Assembly (NCBI GenBank): GCA_947561715.1
Contig: OX387198.1
Span: 4,960,001-5,024,000, forward strand
Origin: Ascidia mentula
Taxonomy: Eukaryota > Chordata > Ascidiacea > Phlebobranchia > Ascidiidae
Direction: 5' to 3'
DNA: 64,000 nt
Part shown: positions 37,170-59,411 of the stretch, piece after piece
Layout: the number at the start of each line of letters is the position of its first letter
Numbering within the stretch: the stretch's first letter is position 1
The notes under the pieces: model-generated
The model's database searches: none
What the model was told of the DNA's origin: nothing
What the model saw: only the letters and a program-made list of their open reading frames with translations
Translations under genes and position numbers: made by a program

Positions 37170-37984
37170 GTAAGTTGAGTTAAATTTTGTTTGTGTATCT
37201 AGTTTGTGTGTTGTTGTTAGTGTGATAGCGGCAGGGATTCAGACACAGGATCTGTGGAATTGTAAAACCTTCAAAACATACTTTTTAGCGTATCTATGGT
37301 GTAAAATGTGTAATTTTCGTTGTCAGTTGTTGTGTTGAAGGTTGATTTAATGATTTAAAGTGATTGGAAATTAAGGATTTTGCTGTGTTTCCCAAAAAAC
37401 TTGTTGACAGAAAACTAATGTGCAATGCGAAATCACTTTATTACATGCGTATGTAAAATCATGATCATAAGAATGTATTAAATGTTTTCTTTTAATAGTT
37501 TTATTGTTACTACTTCTGCATTACAAATGTATGAACAGCCACATTGGACAGAATATCAGATAAATCCTCTACTCATGTCTTCGAAATTTCTTTGCAAATC
37601 CTTGCAGAAAAAATTGACTAATATGTACAAAATATACTGTGCATAACCCTTTGTTGATTACATACTTTCCAATCTGGAGTAACAGTAACATTACTTATGA
37701 AGAACTGTGACTATATTCTTTGATTCTAAGTTTGTAATCAGTGTCATTATTATTCGTTGCAAAGTATGAACATAATGTTAAATATAGCTGGACAAGCATT
37801 TTTCAAACTTTCGGTGTATGTAATCGTCATTGAGATGACTTGGCCCAAACCAATATTCAATGGTCCTCCCTACTTCTGTACAACTGAAATATGCAGCCCA
37901 TACAGTAGTATTGCATGCATAATTGTATGAATACAGGGCTATTTTAACTTAAAACAAAATATTTTACTATTGTAGATATGTGGA

Positions 37985-48441
<10,457 letters not shown>

Positions 48442-51400
48442 TCTTCTGTTCATGCTGAACTCTGAATATATTGGGACCCTTTGTATGGTGTTGAGCCGTT
48501 CTAAGTTGTTGTGTTGCATGTAGTTCTCCTCAATATCAGTATATAGCAGCGCCGATGCTTCTGCAAGAAACCTGTTTGCTGTGTGCGCAATTGTAGCTGC
48601 CTTTTGTAATGTAACCAGCGGTATTGTACTATTGCTGTAGCATAGATTAGACGCTATATTCCTCTTAGTGTTTCACACGATTTAATACTTGCCTTTCAAC
48701 TCTTCGATTTTATTGCGGTGGCACAATTGCCGTCTCCGTTAGGAGGTCTTTTGTACCTATATCATGACATTTTAATTTCGGTCCTTGGTTTTTATGTGCA
48801 CCCCAGCAAAAATTTTAATGACCTGTCTGTAAATTTGTTCAAGCTTATCGGAAGCTTCCTGCTCACAAGGGGTAAAATGTTTTTTGTCTGTTACATTATG
48901 CCAAAATCTTCGGCTCAAACTATTCCTCCGGACATAACATAGAAAATCATGCACTTTTAGAATAAACATTTGTGGAACCACACTCCCTAAAATAACCCAA
49001 TTTACAGCCACTGGGAGCAAATGTCACCAAGAGCAAAGTTTTATGATATGCTTCATAACAAAATCCAAAATAGCCTGGATTCCCATGCTACCTTTAGGGG
49101 GTTTTAGACATAAATGTAATGTAGTTGTGTGTTTCGTGCTGTTGTCTTGTTGCACTATTGGCCTTATATATTTGTTCGCTCGCCGCACCATGCGTTTTGT
49201 AATCTAGATCACTGTATATGTACACAGATAGCTTGCTTTGTGGTAAAAATGGCTGTGGCTGGCAAAACATGTTTTTTGGAACATTGCTGTTAACAGTTAC
49301 CCTTGTCGGGTATTAATTGATTGCATTTGTAAATTGTTTCAACAAAAGTTGTCATTTTGCGTTTCCTTTGGCCCAGAAATAGTACATGAACATACTGGCA
49401 TGTTTTACAGAGCTGACAGGTGAACCTGTTTGCAGAAACATTGCTGCCATGTTCCCAAAATTGACTTGCCTTAATTGTGGAAGTGTAGCAATGAACCCAT
49501 TTAACGGTCGTCAGTGTTGTCTGTATCCCTTGTTGTATACAGGAATGCAAGCTAAAAAAATACTAACCTTGGATGTAAGGCAGTTTGCAAGAGATTTTTG
49601 TCAGTTTGTAAATAGATGTCATTTGTCACATCACCTACATACTTTCCCAGTATGGTACATTAGTGCTGTCATGCTGCTATGCTTGCGATTTTATTGTTGT
49701 GTTTCACCGTCAAAGCAAATGAGGCCATGGAAAGGCCAAAAAATATTTGCAGGGTGATTTTGTGTCTGGAAATAATTTAAATGTTAGGAAATCCTAAAAA
49801 AAACATGAATTTAAGTGGGTATTCATCGAGGTGTTTGAAATATTGTACGCTACCTGCTTGTTCAATTTTAATTAATTTGTAAAAGTCTGTATAATGTTAA
49901 TGTTGCTACAAATATGTGTCACCCATTGCTTGGTGTTTCTCTGCGTATATCTTTGACAAACTATATTGTAACCAGTTATGTGATGTCTGGAATTCAAAAG
50001 CAATTCTATTCATGGTAGACCAGGTATTGTGTACTTAAACCCACCAGTACTTGCCCCCCTTGCTTTGTATTAGCGCCCACGCTATAACAGCTCATCTCTT
50101 TTGTAGTGTTCTCTTGACATACTGTCACTGTACCAGCTTGTTTAGTCTTTGACCTCTGCTTTCACTCATGTGCGTGTTTATGTCGGTTTGGTGTGCCTTT
50201 TGCGGTATGTTCGCTTGTTTTTCTCATGTTAGATAGAATGGAAGGCTTCCAATTGTTTGGTTGCAAGTTGCGTTGTTTTTCTGGAGGTATGGGCAAAATA
50301 TAATGTCACCGATCGGTTGGCTTTTTTTATTCAAAGTCCAATGTTGGCTTGTGATTTTTATTGAAAGAGTGATTGTTAAATGCATCTAACAGGTGGTGTG
50401 TGTAGTGTGACGTTCTGTTGTGTTGGTCAGTGGCAAAACTTTTATCCTTTCAAATTAATTTTAAATCAAGTCCATTCACACGGCTATCAACTGTGTTTCA
50501 TGCAATGTTTGGCCGCTTACATGGAATTGTACATGGTTTTGGTCCACCTGTGTTATAAGGAAGTATTAGCATCGCGCCACTTTATTTTTGCATGCCTGTT
50601 TTGTAGAAGTTCAAATACCTATAACCCTCTTACTATTGTGTATTTACCCACAATGTGTGTAGCGGTGCTGTAGTCCTCTATTTCCTTTGCCAATTTGCCT
50701 GTGATTCACAACCACGCTTGTATCATTGTAAATTTCTCCATGAATGTAGTAGCATTTGTTGTTACCGATCTTATTGTCCTCCGCTTGTTTTTGTGGCTGT
50801 CGTGTAGACCATGTATACAGTTAGTCTGTCGCATATCCACCATTACTTAAAAACAAAATTAATGACATGATGTAACTTCCATCTGATGACATGGTTTTCT
50901 CAGTTACTTGATCAATTTTTGGGGATGTGATTCTAATTACTTTCAATGTGCACCAAAAACTCTAAAATCAATTGCTAAAACTCTTGTTCTCTTGTGTTAA
51001 GACATCAAAATATAATTAAGTTATGTTGTGCCATTAACACCCATTGCTAACTCTTGCACTGCCACAAAACATGTCCAAAAGACAGGCTTTTCCATTATTC
51101 TTAAAACTCTGCAACAATTGAGCAAAAATATTATTCGAACAAAAACGAAAGTAAATTCAACTGTTTGGAAGAAATTCACCCACTGAAGCTTATACTGTTA
51201 ACGCTTGGCATAGTGATGCTGTATATGTGTGCAATACAATAACCAAATCTGCCCTCCAGTGGCAGAGAGTAGTTTCTAGTGAGTTTCAGTGCTTAGCCTA
51301 GCAGTAGTACTCCTCTATAATTGTCATAGTCGTCTTTGTCGTATACTTTGTTCTTTTGATTGGGTTTTCTGCATGATTTTTTTGGCTTTTATTGTTTTGA

Positions 51401-52738
51401 TTTGTTCTCGCAGCGGGTTTTTGTTTTGTAGTTGCCGCTTTCTCCTTTTACGCTTTCAAGCCAGTCTTGTTGTGTTGTTGTTGGTCCACGCTTGAGCCTA
51501 TCCCTTCTTCCTACTCCCCTCCCAAACCCTGCCACATGGCGAATTACATTTCACTTGTATTTGGATCGACAGTGTCAAAACTGATTATTATTCAACCCCT
51601 CTTTCCTCTCCCACTCTACACGTACATCAATGTGTTGTAGCTTTTCATCGAGAATAAACGGCTCATCTGATTGATGTAATGCACAAAGATAGTTTTGCTT
51701 TTTGATCCACTAGGCTAGTCCCTGTTATGCAGCTCAAGACCGCATATCAGTAATTCTATTAAAGTAGTTTCATAGAGAGTCTCAGTTTCGTCACAAGGCA
51801 ACCGGTGATGCATTGGGGTAAATTTTCGGGTTGAATGAGCAGGAAGTCACGTGGTGTAGCCAGGGCGATTTTCAGCGTGTTTGGTGCAGTTTTAGCTCAT
51901 TTTTTGCTCTTCTCAGTCAGTCAGACGTTTGGTGAAGGGTGCTGTGAAAAGTTTAGTTGAAAAACCATCAAAATGTTCAAGGGGATGTATTGAATCACTG
52001 AAGTATACCTTAATTTGTGATTTTATGTTAGGCCCGCCTCTTGGCTATGCAGTAAGGTCAAAATTAGTTGCAAGATAGTTGCTTAAAGCACCCCCTAGGG
52101 GTCATTTCGCCCCCCCGGTCAGACATTATTTTAGCTAAATGGGCTGCAAAAAATTTAAGATGGTTTTGCAAAAAAATGAATCACAAAAACTTCATCCAAT
52201 TTGCAATTTAATGTTGGCCCCAACCCTTTTCTACGCAATGGCAAAAAAAATTGTCACAGGAAAGTTGCTGCCTGGGAGTGTTTTTGCTATCCTATAGGAT
52301 ATAAGATCCTCCTGGAGGCTCCTTAGATCCTTGCTGTGTCTTGTCCGATGCAGCTGCAATCAATTTTTTTTCTCTTTAAATAGTACTAATAGATCTTCAC
52401 GGGTCACCGGCCACAGGAATTGTGGTGGGCAAACAAGCAAATCACTCAGTATGGGTATTAATGTTGATGGCCTTCAAAACTTGAATTTGGGGATTGATTA
52501 CTGATATGGGGCCTTAAGTGAGTTATTAAACATCAGTTAGCCTGGTTGTCTCCCGTTATCAAAATATTTATTTTGCATTCATTGCGACGCAATACTGGAA
52601 TATTGACTAGCCAGCAGTAAACCAAAATCTTCAATAAACTGTATCAATTTAGTAAGAGACTGGACATTTTAACTGCAAACAATGTAAATAAACACAATTT
52701 ACAAAGTCGCTAATTCATCAAGCACAAAAAGAAAAACA
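48442..52738 (+). other. HIPK 3' UTR and intergenic region to ZCCHC8
   Basis: 4.3 kb without a supported gene. AATAAA signals at 48961-48966 and 51653-51658 would give HIPK 3' UTRs of about 0.5 and 3.2 kb. The T/G-rich composition and many TGT-type motifs fit a transcribed 3' UTR. Frames of 70-120 codons (for example 49386-49757) have no domain. On the minus strand AATAAA (TTTATT at 52568-52573) may end ZCCHC8. A diverged internal repeat is near 51.9-52.3 kb. Confidence 0.5.
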
Positions 52739-55700
52739 CTATGAATTTTTACTTTGACGCATTGGGGAGTGCTTTAACAGTCCGCGAAGTTTGTTAAAAA
52801 TGCCGCTCGACTTGGTCTCCGTGTAATATGCATCGAACTGGGTGACACCTTCGGCAAACTTTGATCTATGTGGGAGTCCTTTTGCCGAAACCTCGTCACA
52901 AGAGTTTTCACCAACAGATGTATCCATTGTTGAAACTGTGGCACTTTCAGTGCTATCAGTAATCAGTTCAACAGGTGTAGCATTGGAGTCTGTGGTTATT
53001 TGTTGAGTGCATGTTTCAACGGAGCTTACATTGTGATTGTTTGTCGAAGTATTTTCTGTATTCTCCGCAATATCAATGCTGCCAGGTTCAGGCAATGAGC
53101 TGTTGGATAATTCCACTGCTTCAGAATTTATGTTGTCTTCAATAACAGCAGCAACATCAACCGTTCCTTCAAGTTTATCCACAGTAGGTTGATTAGTTGT
53201 TCGGTCACCATTCTCATTGATTTCTTCAAACAAATGTTCTGACACCACAGTATCCTGACTTCTGGTATACTTTTCCACTTCCACCTCATCAGCGGAACTG
53301 CTACTCGAATCCACCACAATCACAGATTGGTCAGTTTCGGAGGAGACGACAACCACCTCTTCATCTTCTTGCTTAACACCACACTGCTCCTTCAGCTTTT
53401 TGAGGATAATTTCTCTTCGACGTTGCAACTCATCTTCACTCAGTTCTCCAGGATCCATAACAAACTCCTCTGCATCATTGCTCAGGTCCACAACTTCCTC
53501 ACCGTCTTGATCTTCACCAATCTCTCCTTCCGGCTCCTCATCCTAAAACATGATATCAATTTTTCTGTAAAGTGGGTGTCATTTACGAATTTTATTATTA
53601 CCAGGATTATTTTCAAACATTTGTTCAAGATTTTCGCACAAATTAACTTGGAATGCAAAAAAATCTATACAACAACTTTACTGTCAGCAAACCACACCTC
53701 CACATTGAGTCCAACTTGTTGGGTGTCTTCAACATGGTCAGAAGATTTGCTTGGAGGGCCTGAAACATTTGATAACATTTGACTAAAAGCTTTGTAAGGG
53801 CTTGGAATCTTTTGTTGTTATTTTAGGTTTTTTTTTACAAAGTTTAATGAGAGACATTATTACTTTCTCCACCCAGTTCCATGTCCACTTGGACTGTATT
53901 ATCTTGTTCGACGCAAGCTGCATTTTCCGCTTGGTTGTTGTTCACTTTACGTCTTTTTGCTGAGCAAATTTCCTCATTTTCTTTATCCATTTTTCTTTAT
54001 AAAATTGGTTGCAAACATGATTACTATTAAGTAAAATGCTACTTCTGTTTTATCAGCATTACATCCTAAATGCAGAGTAACAAGAAAAAATGAAAAACTT
54101 CTCTTCAAAAATTTCTGCATGCACAATCACAACAAAGGAGATTCGTTTGCACATTGAAAAACACAACTAAGATCTACCTGCGAACAATTGCATTGCGATG
54201 TTTGTGATATGATACCATCACTTCCTTGCTCTGTCGTTCATCCATTGGCATCATGTTCATTTCCCTATGATTCTGAATGACAAAAAAAGGTTGCCGGAGT
54301 TTTCATTAACAATGTCCTTAAAAGATATGAGACTTACATCGTGTACATTGGAAGGGAGCTTCATGTTGAATCCGGGATAGTCTATGATTTTGTCAATGTC
54401 CAGCAAACCTTTGTACCAAGTATATTGTTACAGTAAATAAGTCACAAATTGATTACCAAGTATCCTAAACCAGGGATTCTTAAACTTTTTGTTCTGCGAC
54501 TCCATTTATAGAAAGCCGATGGCCTAACAATTTACAATAACAACTACATCAAGTAAACTTGTAACAACAACCCTGAAATGGCATCTGGCATTGTAAATGG
54601 GTATATCTGTTATGTAAATATAACAACTGAGATGCTGGTTCTTTTGATTCACCTTCATTTCCATCAGTATCGCTGTCATCTTTTTTTCCTGTTGTTCCAT
54701 TATAGAGACTTAGACCAGAAACAGTTGATCTGGCATCACACAAATGTCCTGGAGGATAACCCAGCATCCTCATCTGATAAATGTATGGAGGAAGGTCTTT
54801 CTCCTCCATGCCCAAAGCTGCTCGTAATGTGTCACTAAAAACACAGTATATGAAGGAACAGCTTACAAACGTGATACATGTATATGTAAAACATGCAACT
54901 ACTTGTTAGCAAAATGACACAGACAATATGTAATTATTGTATACAGCAGCATTTTCTATATTGGGTTCCCTGGAACTCTAGGGTTCCGTAAGATATATAT
55001 AATCTGATTTTAAACAAAAACTGCTGAACATGACCCTTGGGTTTTGTGGGTTTTGTGTCACCCTAAATAACCTCGCAGGGTTTCGCATACAAAAAGTTTA
55101 GGAAACACGATTGTGTAATTTGTTTTGCATACCTAATTACTCCTGGTTTAAAATCAGAAAAACGTGGATCTGATTCATCGATTTCTTTGTCTGCGTGATA
55201 ACGAGTTGAGCCAGCCTGGGGGGAGTTTGAAACCTTATCGAGATATTTCTGAAAAATGAATGTGAAGTGCAAAATTTAAGACAGTTTACAATACATATAA
55301 TTGGAATTATTGAACAACTAGCAAAGTATTTTTCATTTATGATATTCAATAAAATCAAAGGAAGGAACTTGGCTGGTTGCTTACTTGGCGTCTCTGGTTG
55401 ATGCTTCTGAAGTCTCGTGGCGATGGACAATCTTTCACTTGATGATCTTTCATTCCACAATTAAAGCATAGGCGGCTAGCCTTTCTGCAAGACAATTTTA
55501 ATTAAAAAACATTATAAAAGTTGGGAACAGTCCTGCTTACGAAAAGATGTTTGGATCAGTTTCTGGAATTTCCATTTCACCATCCAAGGCATCCATATGT
55601 GCCTTGTCATAGTCAGGAATCTTGCAGTCAGTTTTTTCATTTTTCTAGCAAAAAATATGTGCAGAGTTTCTGTATGATATCCATGAAATATTCCAACACT

Positions 55701-56709
55701 TTGAATCATTTGTTTAGAAATTTAGATATCAGGGCAGTATCTAATTTAAAAATCATGTGAAAAATTACCACACAATAGGTCAAATAAGACTAACTTTGAG
55801 CAATTAATAACATTATTTCTCGATAAGCATAAAAAAAATCTTTGATTTATTTACTTGTAAAGGTTCACCAATTTGATCCAAGTAAAAGCAATCATTGTAC
55901 ACTTGAAAGCTCCGTGTAACAACAAATGATTTGTGTGCTTTTCTCTGGTCTCTGTCACTTCTAGGTGGTTTGTAAGATTGCTGTTGGCACCCTGGAAACT
56001 GGACCCCCGACAACTGGGATTGAGTATTGGCAGGTTCGTCATTATGGCGATAAGAAGAAACCTGCCTGAAAAAATCTTTGATCTCTTCCACTTGGTGCCT
56101 GCAATCAAAGTTAAGGGATTCCTTAAAATTTAGCTGACATGAAACATTTTGGAATGGAATATGATGGATGGTTATTTGCTTTGTTATGTAGTGAGTTTGT
56201 TTGTAGTTATTTATTATGCTTAAATTGTAATTTGAATTGACCACTAGAGTTAAATGTGGCAAATACCTGTTATTTAAAACATTATTGAAGAGAAGAACTT
56301 GTGCCACCGGCCCATCTTTATGTGAATCTCGTATTTTTACATTTGCAGGTTGGGTTATAACACGAAGAGCTTTCTTCAACTCTTCATGTAAGCCAAAGTT
56401 AAGGTATAAAATGGCCCCATATTCATATATTCCTGTTGAAAATAGTGACTTGTATCTTAAAAAGCATCAATATGTAAATATTTAGTGTAAGAAAACCATT
56501 TTGAAATGGTTGTGTACTGGTTTTATCATTGAATGGTCGATTTCCAAATACAAAACAAGGATATTTTCCAATTTAAGTTTCGCATTTTCCTCCTTGTATT
56601 CGTTCAAAACGGTGTTCAATTCTTCTTCCTCGCTTTCCTCGTCAACAGACTCGTCTTCATTACTTTCTTGAAACTCTTCAAACAGGTTATCTTCGGCAAA
56701 AACAGACAT
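52739..56709 (-). CDS. ZCCHC8: Zinc finger CCHC domain-containing protein 8 (NEXT complex scaffold)
   Basis: 12 coding exons, about 724 aa (human 707): 56709-56557, 56379-56267, 56098-55855, 55644-55541, 55484-55385, 55248-55133, 54834-54653, 54408-54338, 54272-54178, 53994-53864, 53759-53698, 53542-52739. An acidic N-terminus and short coiled coil come first. The CCHC zinc knuckle is CFNCGMKDHQVKDC (residues 211-224). The PSP (proline-rich, spliceosome-associated) domain includes LPPYIYQMRMLGYPPG (291-306), followed by DYPGFN. After a long acidic, Ser/Thr-rich linker, the last about 40 residues (SKFAEGVTQFD...LRGLLKHSP) match the C-terminal domain that in human binds and stimulates the MTR4 helicase. 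ZCCHC8 joins RBM7 and MTR4 in nuclear exosome targeting. Exon 1 uses the weak donor GTTTTG; that boundary is the least certain. Confidence 0.93.
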
Positions 56710-57626
56710 AAGACCTACGTTTTCTGCCTTTTGTTGCCAATATAGTAACTTTCCAAACCGTCATTCATCCAAAAACAACAGAAAGATTTGAAAATCATAA
56801 AAAAGGAAATGGAAAAGAAAACCCAACTCTCGACGGGTATATCACGACCTTGCGGTGATAATATTTTGATTTAATAACCGCACGATGTCAGCAAATAATT
56901 TCAAACAACAAAATCAGTTTTTTTAATACGATTTTTATGAATTTAGCAAACTTGTTCAAAAATTGCAAAAAATGTACGTTTGTTTGCTTTCATGTACTCC
57001 AAAAAATTTAGAAAGTAATTTTTAGTGGTTTCTAATATCTTGAAGTGAGATATATTACCACCATTTGTAAGAAATATTTTCCCTAGGTTTAAGCCATGTG
57101 TTGAATTTCTGTTTAAAAGAAATGTTTTTCTTTTATTTAAAACGTCCTTTTGATAATTTTTTTACTTTTTGGTTTGACATTTCATCGAATTTATTACATC
57201 ATAGACATCGTAGAAAAAAATTGGCCGTGCAATTTCAATCGCATGAGCGATTTTCATCGGATGATGGGAAGTAGTGATACATGTGTCTTCGGCAAAAAAC
57301 GTCAATCTAATTGTTTTTTGCTCGTATGTATTTATTGTTGCTTATTGGTTAAGTTTTGTACTGTAAAATAATGATTAGACTGCAGACAAACATGGATCAT
57401 CCTACTTGGACTAATGCAGTGTTTTTACGTTGTTACAATTCCCAAACAGAGTTAAACAACAGCATTTTACTACCTTAATTTTTTAATGTAGGCTAATGCG
57501 TTAGGCCGTTAGCTACCTTAGGATCTATTTAAGATTTTTCCAAGAATCTAACCTAAATGGTGCTGTTTTCTTCTTAGTGTCCTTCAAGTCTTCATTGTTA
57601 ACATTATTAAGAGACATTTGGTTAAA
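56710..57626. promoter_or_regulatory. Divergent promoter region between ZCCHC8 and NOB1
   Basis: 917 bp separate the start codons of two head-to-head genes. No TATA box is evident on either side. A single 73-codon frame (57150-57371) lacks a domain. Shared regulation is inferred from the geometry only. Confidence 0.5.
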
Positions 57627-58841
57627 ATGAAAGCGGAATACCTTGTTGCTGATTCTGGTGCATTTATTCGAAATGCTGATCTCCATCAACTAGGAGACAA
57701 CATATACACTTGCATGGAAGTTGTTTCTGAAATAAAAGACAAAGCGACAAAGCAAAGACTGGCTGCACTACCTTTCCAGCTTAACTACAAAGATCCAAAC
57801 GCGACTGCAGTTAAAAAAATAATAGAGGTCTCCAAAAAGACAGGTGACTATGGCAGTCTGTCACATACTGACATTAAAATCCTTGCTTTGACCTATGAAC
57901 TGACCTGCGTCTATGATGGCCAGGATAAGGTTATTGAAGATGTTAATGTCAAAAGCAAAATTGAACTTGGTCGAAAACCCATCAAAGAAACAAAGTTGCT
58001 TGGTTTTTATTTGCCACATAAGGGACAGGAAAAACATCACAAAAATACAGAAAAAGAAATAACGGAAGAATTTGAAAAAGTTTCCATTGATGCAGACCTA
58101 AATGAAAATAGCATAATCTCTCAAACAGACAAAATGAATGAAGTAAATGTGGATGACCATGTTGACTATGCAGAGGTGAATGAAACTGACGAGGACCAGG
58201 AGGAAGATGATGATGATGATGATGAAGGCTGGATTACCCCAGGATTGTTGAAGGAAATAAATGGATCGCAGTCAGAAGTTAAAAAGGAAATATCGAAAGT
58301 TGCTTGTCTTACGACAGACTTTGCGATGCAAAATGTCTTACTGCAGATGAATCTGCAGGTTCTTGCGGTTGATGGCATGCAAATTAAAACAGCCAGAAGT
58401 TATGTGCTAAGATGTCATGCTTGTTTTTGCATTACTAAAAAAATGGATAAGGTCTTCTGTCCGAAATGTGGAAACAAAACCCTCAAGCGTGTTCCTGTCG
58501 AGATCCAAGAAGATGGAACAATGAAACTCTTTTTCTCCAAAAATCCAAAGGTGTTAAATCCGCGTGGGCTTCGCTATTCGCTTCCCACGCCCCAGGGGGG
58601 TAAACACTCACAAAATCCAATTCTTTGTGAAGATCAACGACTTCCCCACGACAGGCCAAGTCGCAAGGCTTTGCAAAAGACCAATGTGTGGAGTGATGAT
58701 TATGACTGCAATTCCTCTCCTTTTGTCAATAACGAAGTCAACAGTCGTGCATTTCGTTTGGGAGTCAAAGGTGGCCAGCAACGTTCCCACGGTCACAGAA
58801 ACCCCAATGCTGTTGGTCGGAAATTTGTAAAGCGCAAGTAA
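57627..58841 (+). CDS. NOB1: RNA-binding protein NOB1 (PIN endonuclease of 18S rRNA maturation)
   Basis: A single uninterrupted coding exon of 404 aa (human 412). The ATG at 57627 precedes the N-terminal PIN strand YLVADSGAFIR; Asp9 is the conserved metal-binding residue. KKTGDYGSLSHTDIKILALTYEL carries further PIN acidic residues. An acidic patch (EEDDDDDDEGWITP) leads into CLTTDFAMQNVLLQMNLQVL, and the zinc ribbon has C263xxC266 and C278xxC281 (FCPKCGNK). NPKVLNPRGLRYSLP and the basic C-terminus complete the family pattern. NOB1 cuts 20S pre-rRNA at the 3' end of 18S in late cytoplasmic pre-40S particles. The lack of introns in the coding part stands out beside the 12-26 exons of neighbouring genes. 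Confidence 0.96.
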   Translation: MKAEYLVADSGAFIRNADLHQLGDNIYTCMEVVSEIKDKATKQRLAALPFQLNYKDPNATAVKKIIEVSKKTGDYGSLSHTDIKILALTYELTCVYDGQDKVIEDVNVKSKIELGRKPIKETKLLGFYLPHKGQEKHHKNTEKEITEEFEKVSIDADLNENSIISQTDKMNEVNVDDHVDYAEVNETDEDQEEDDDDDDEGWITPGLLKEINGSQSEVKKEISKVACLTTDFAMQNVLLQMNLQVLAVDGMQIKTARSYVLRCHACFCITKKMDKVFCPKCGNKTLKRVPVEIQEDGTMKLFFSKNPKVLNPRGLRYSLPTPQGGKHSQNPILCEDQRLPHDRPSRKALQKTNVWSDDYDCNSSPFVNNEVNSRAFRLGVKGGQQRSHGHRNPNAVGRKFVKRK

Positions 58842-59147
58842 TTCATGTCAAAGTTATCATTTTTTGTGCAAATAATGAATTACATAAAAAGGTATTATAC
58901 ATTTTTGTGGGTATTGAAAGAACACAGTACACTAAGAAGAAAACACAAAAATTTGAACCATTTCTTTGAATATATTTCTGCATGATCCCAAGGCAGCAAC
59001 CTATTTCCATGCATTGTGGTCGTATAAATGAACAGTTGCTTGGTAATTGTATGTAAAAAAGAACTTACCAGCATATAAACAGGCAGCTGCGAATAATTTA
59101 AATAATGTAACACAAAAATGCATTTGTATAAATTACACTGAATCCAT
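58842..59147. other. Convergent 3' flanks of NOB1 and the small membrane-protein gene
   Basis: AT-rich, with no gene supported; an 86-codon minus-strand frame at 58895-59155 has no recognised domain. Confidence 0.5.
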
Positions 59148-59411
59148 TTATTCATCTTTTATGCCTCCAGTTTTGCGTTTTTTCTGTTTACCGGATTTGG
59201 TGAACAAAAAGATGACTATGGAAACCAGTATAAAGACAGCATATTTCAAACCATACTTGACACATCCTAATAGGCGGTTTTGAAATTTTATGCAAATTGC
59301 TACAACACAGAGGAGTTTCAATACAGTTGTAATTGAGAGGTAGGTCATAAGTACACGATAGAATGGTGAATAGATTTCCAAAACATCATCAAATTCATCC
59401 CAAGTATCCAT
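59148..59411 (-). CDS. Small predicted two-pass membrane protein, family unknown
   Basis: A 87-codon single-exon frame starts MDTWDEFDDVLEIYSPFYR in a good start context (AACAGCATGG). It has two hydrophobic segments (about residues 20-41 and 54-70) separated by a short basic loop, and a lysine-rich tail (KSGKQKKRKTGG) that would lie on the cytosolic side. Its stop codon overlaps an AATAAA (GAATAAATG), an economical gene end. The composition is protein-like, but I could not place it in a family. A chance frame, or one exon of a longer gene, remains possible. Confidence 0.45.
   Translation of the reverse strand: MDTWDEFDDVLEIYSPFYRVLMTYLSITTVLKLLCVVAICIKFQNRLLGCVKYGLKYAVFILVSIVIFLFTKSGKQKKRKTGGIKDE

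Noticed and set aside
49386-49757. 123-codon frame downstream of HIPK
   Set aside because: No domain, no good start context; lies in the probable HIPK 3' UTR.
55813-56379. 188-codon continuous minus-strand frame as a single exon
   Set aside because: Splice sites at 56267 and 56098 and homology to ZCCHC8 show two exons with an intron that happens to stay open.
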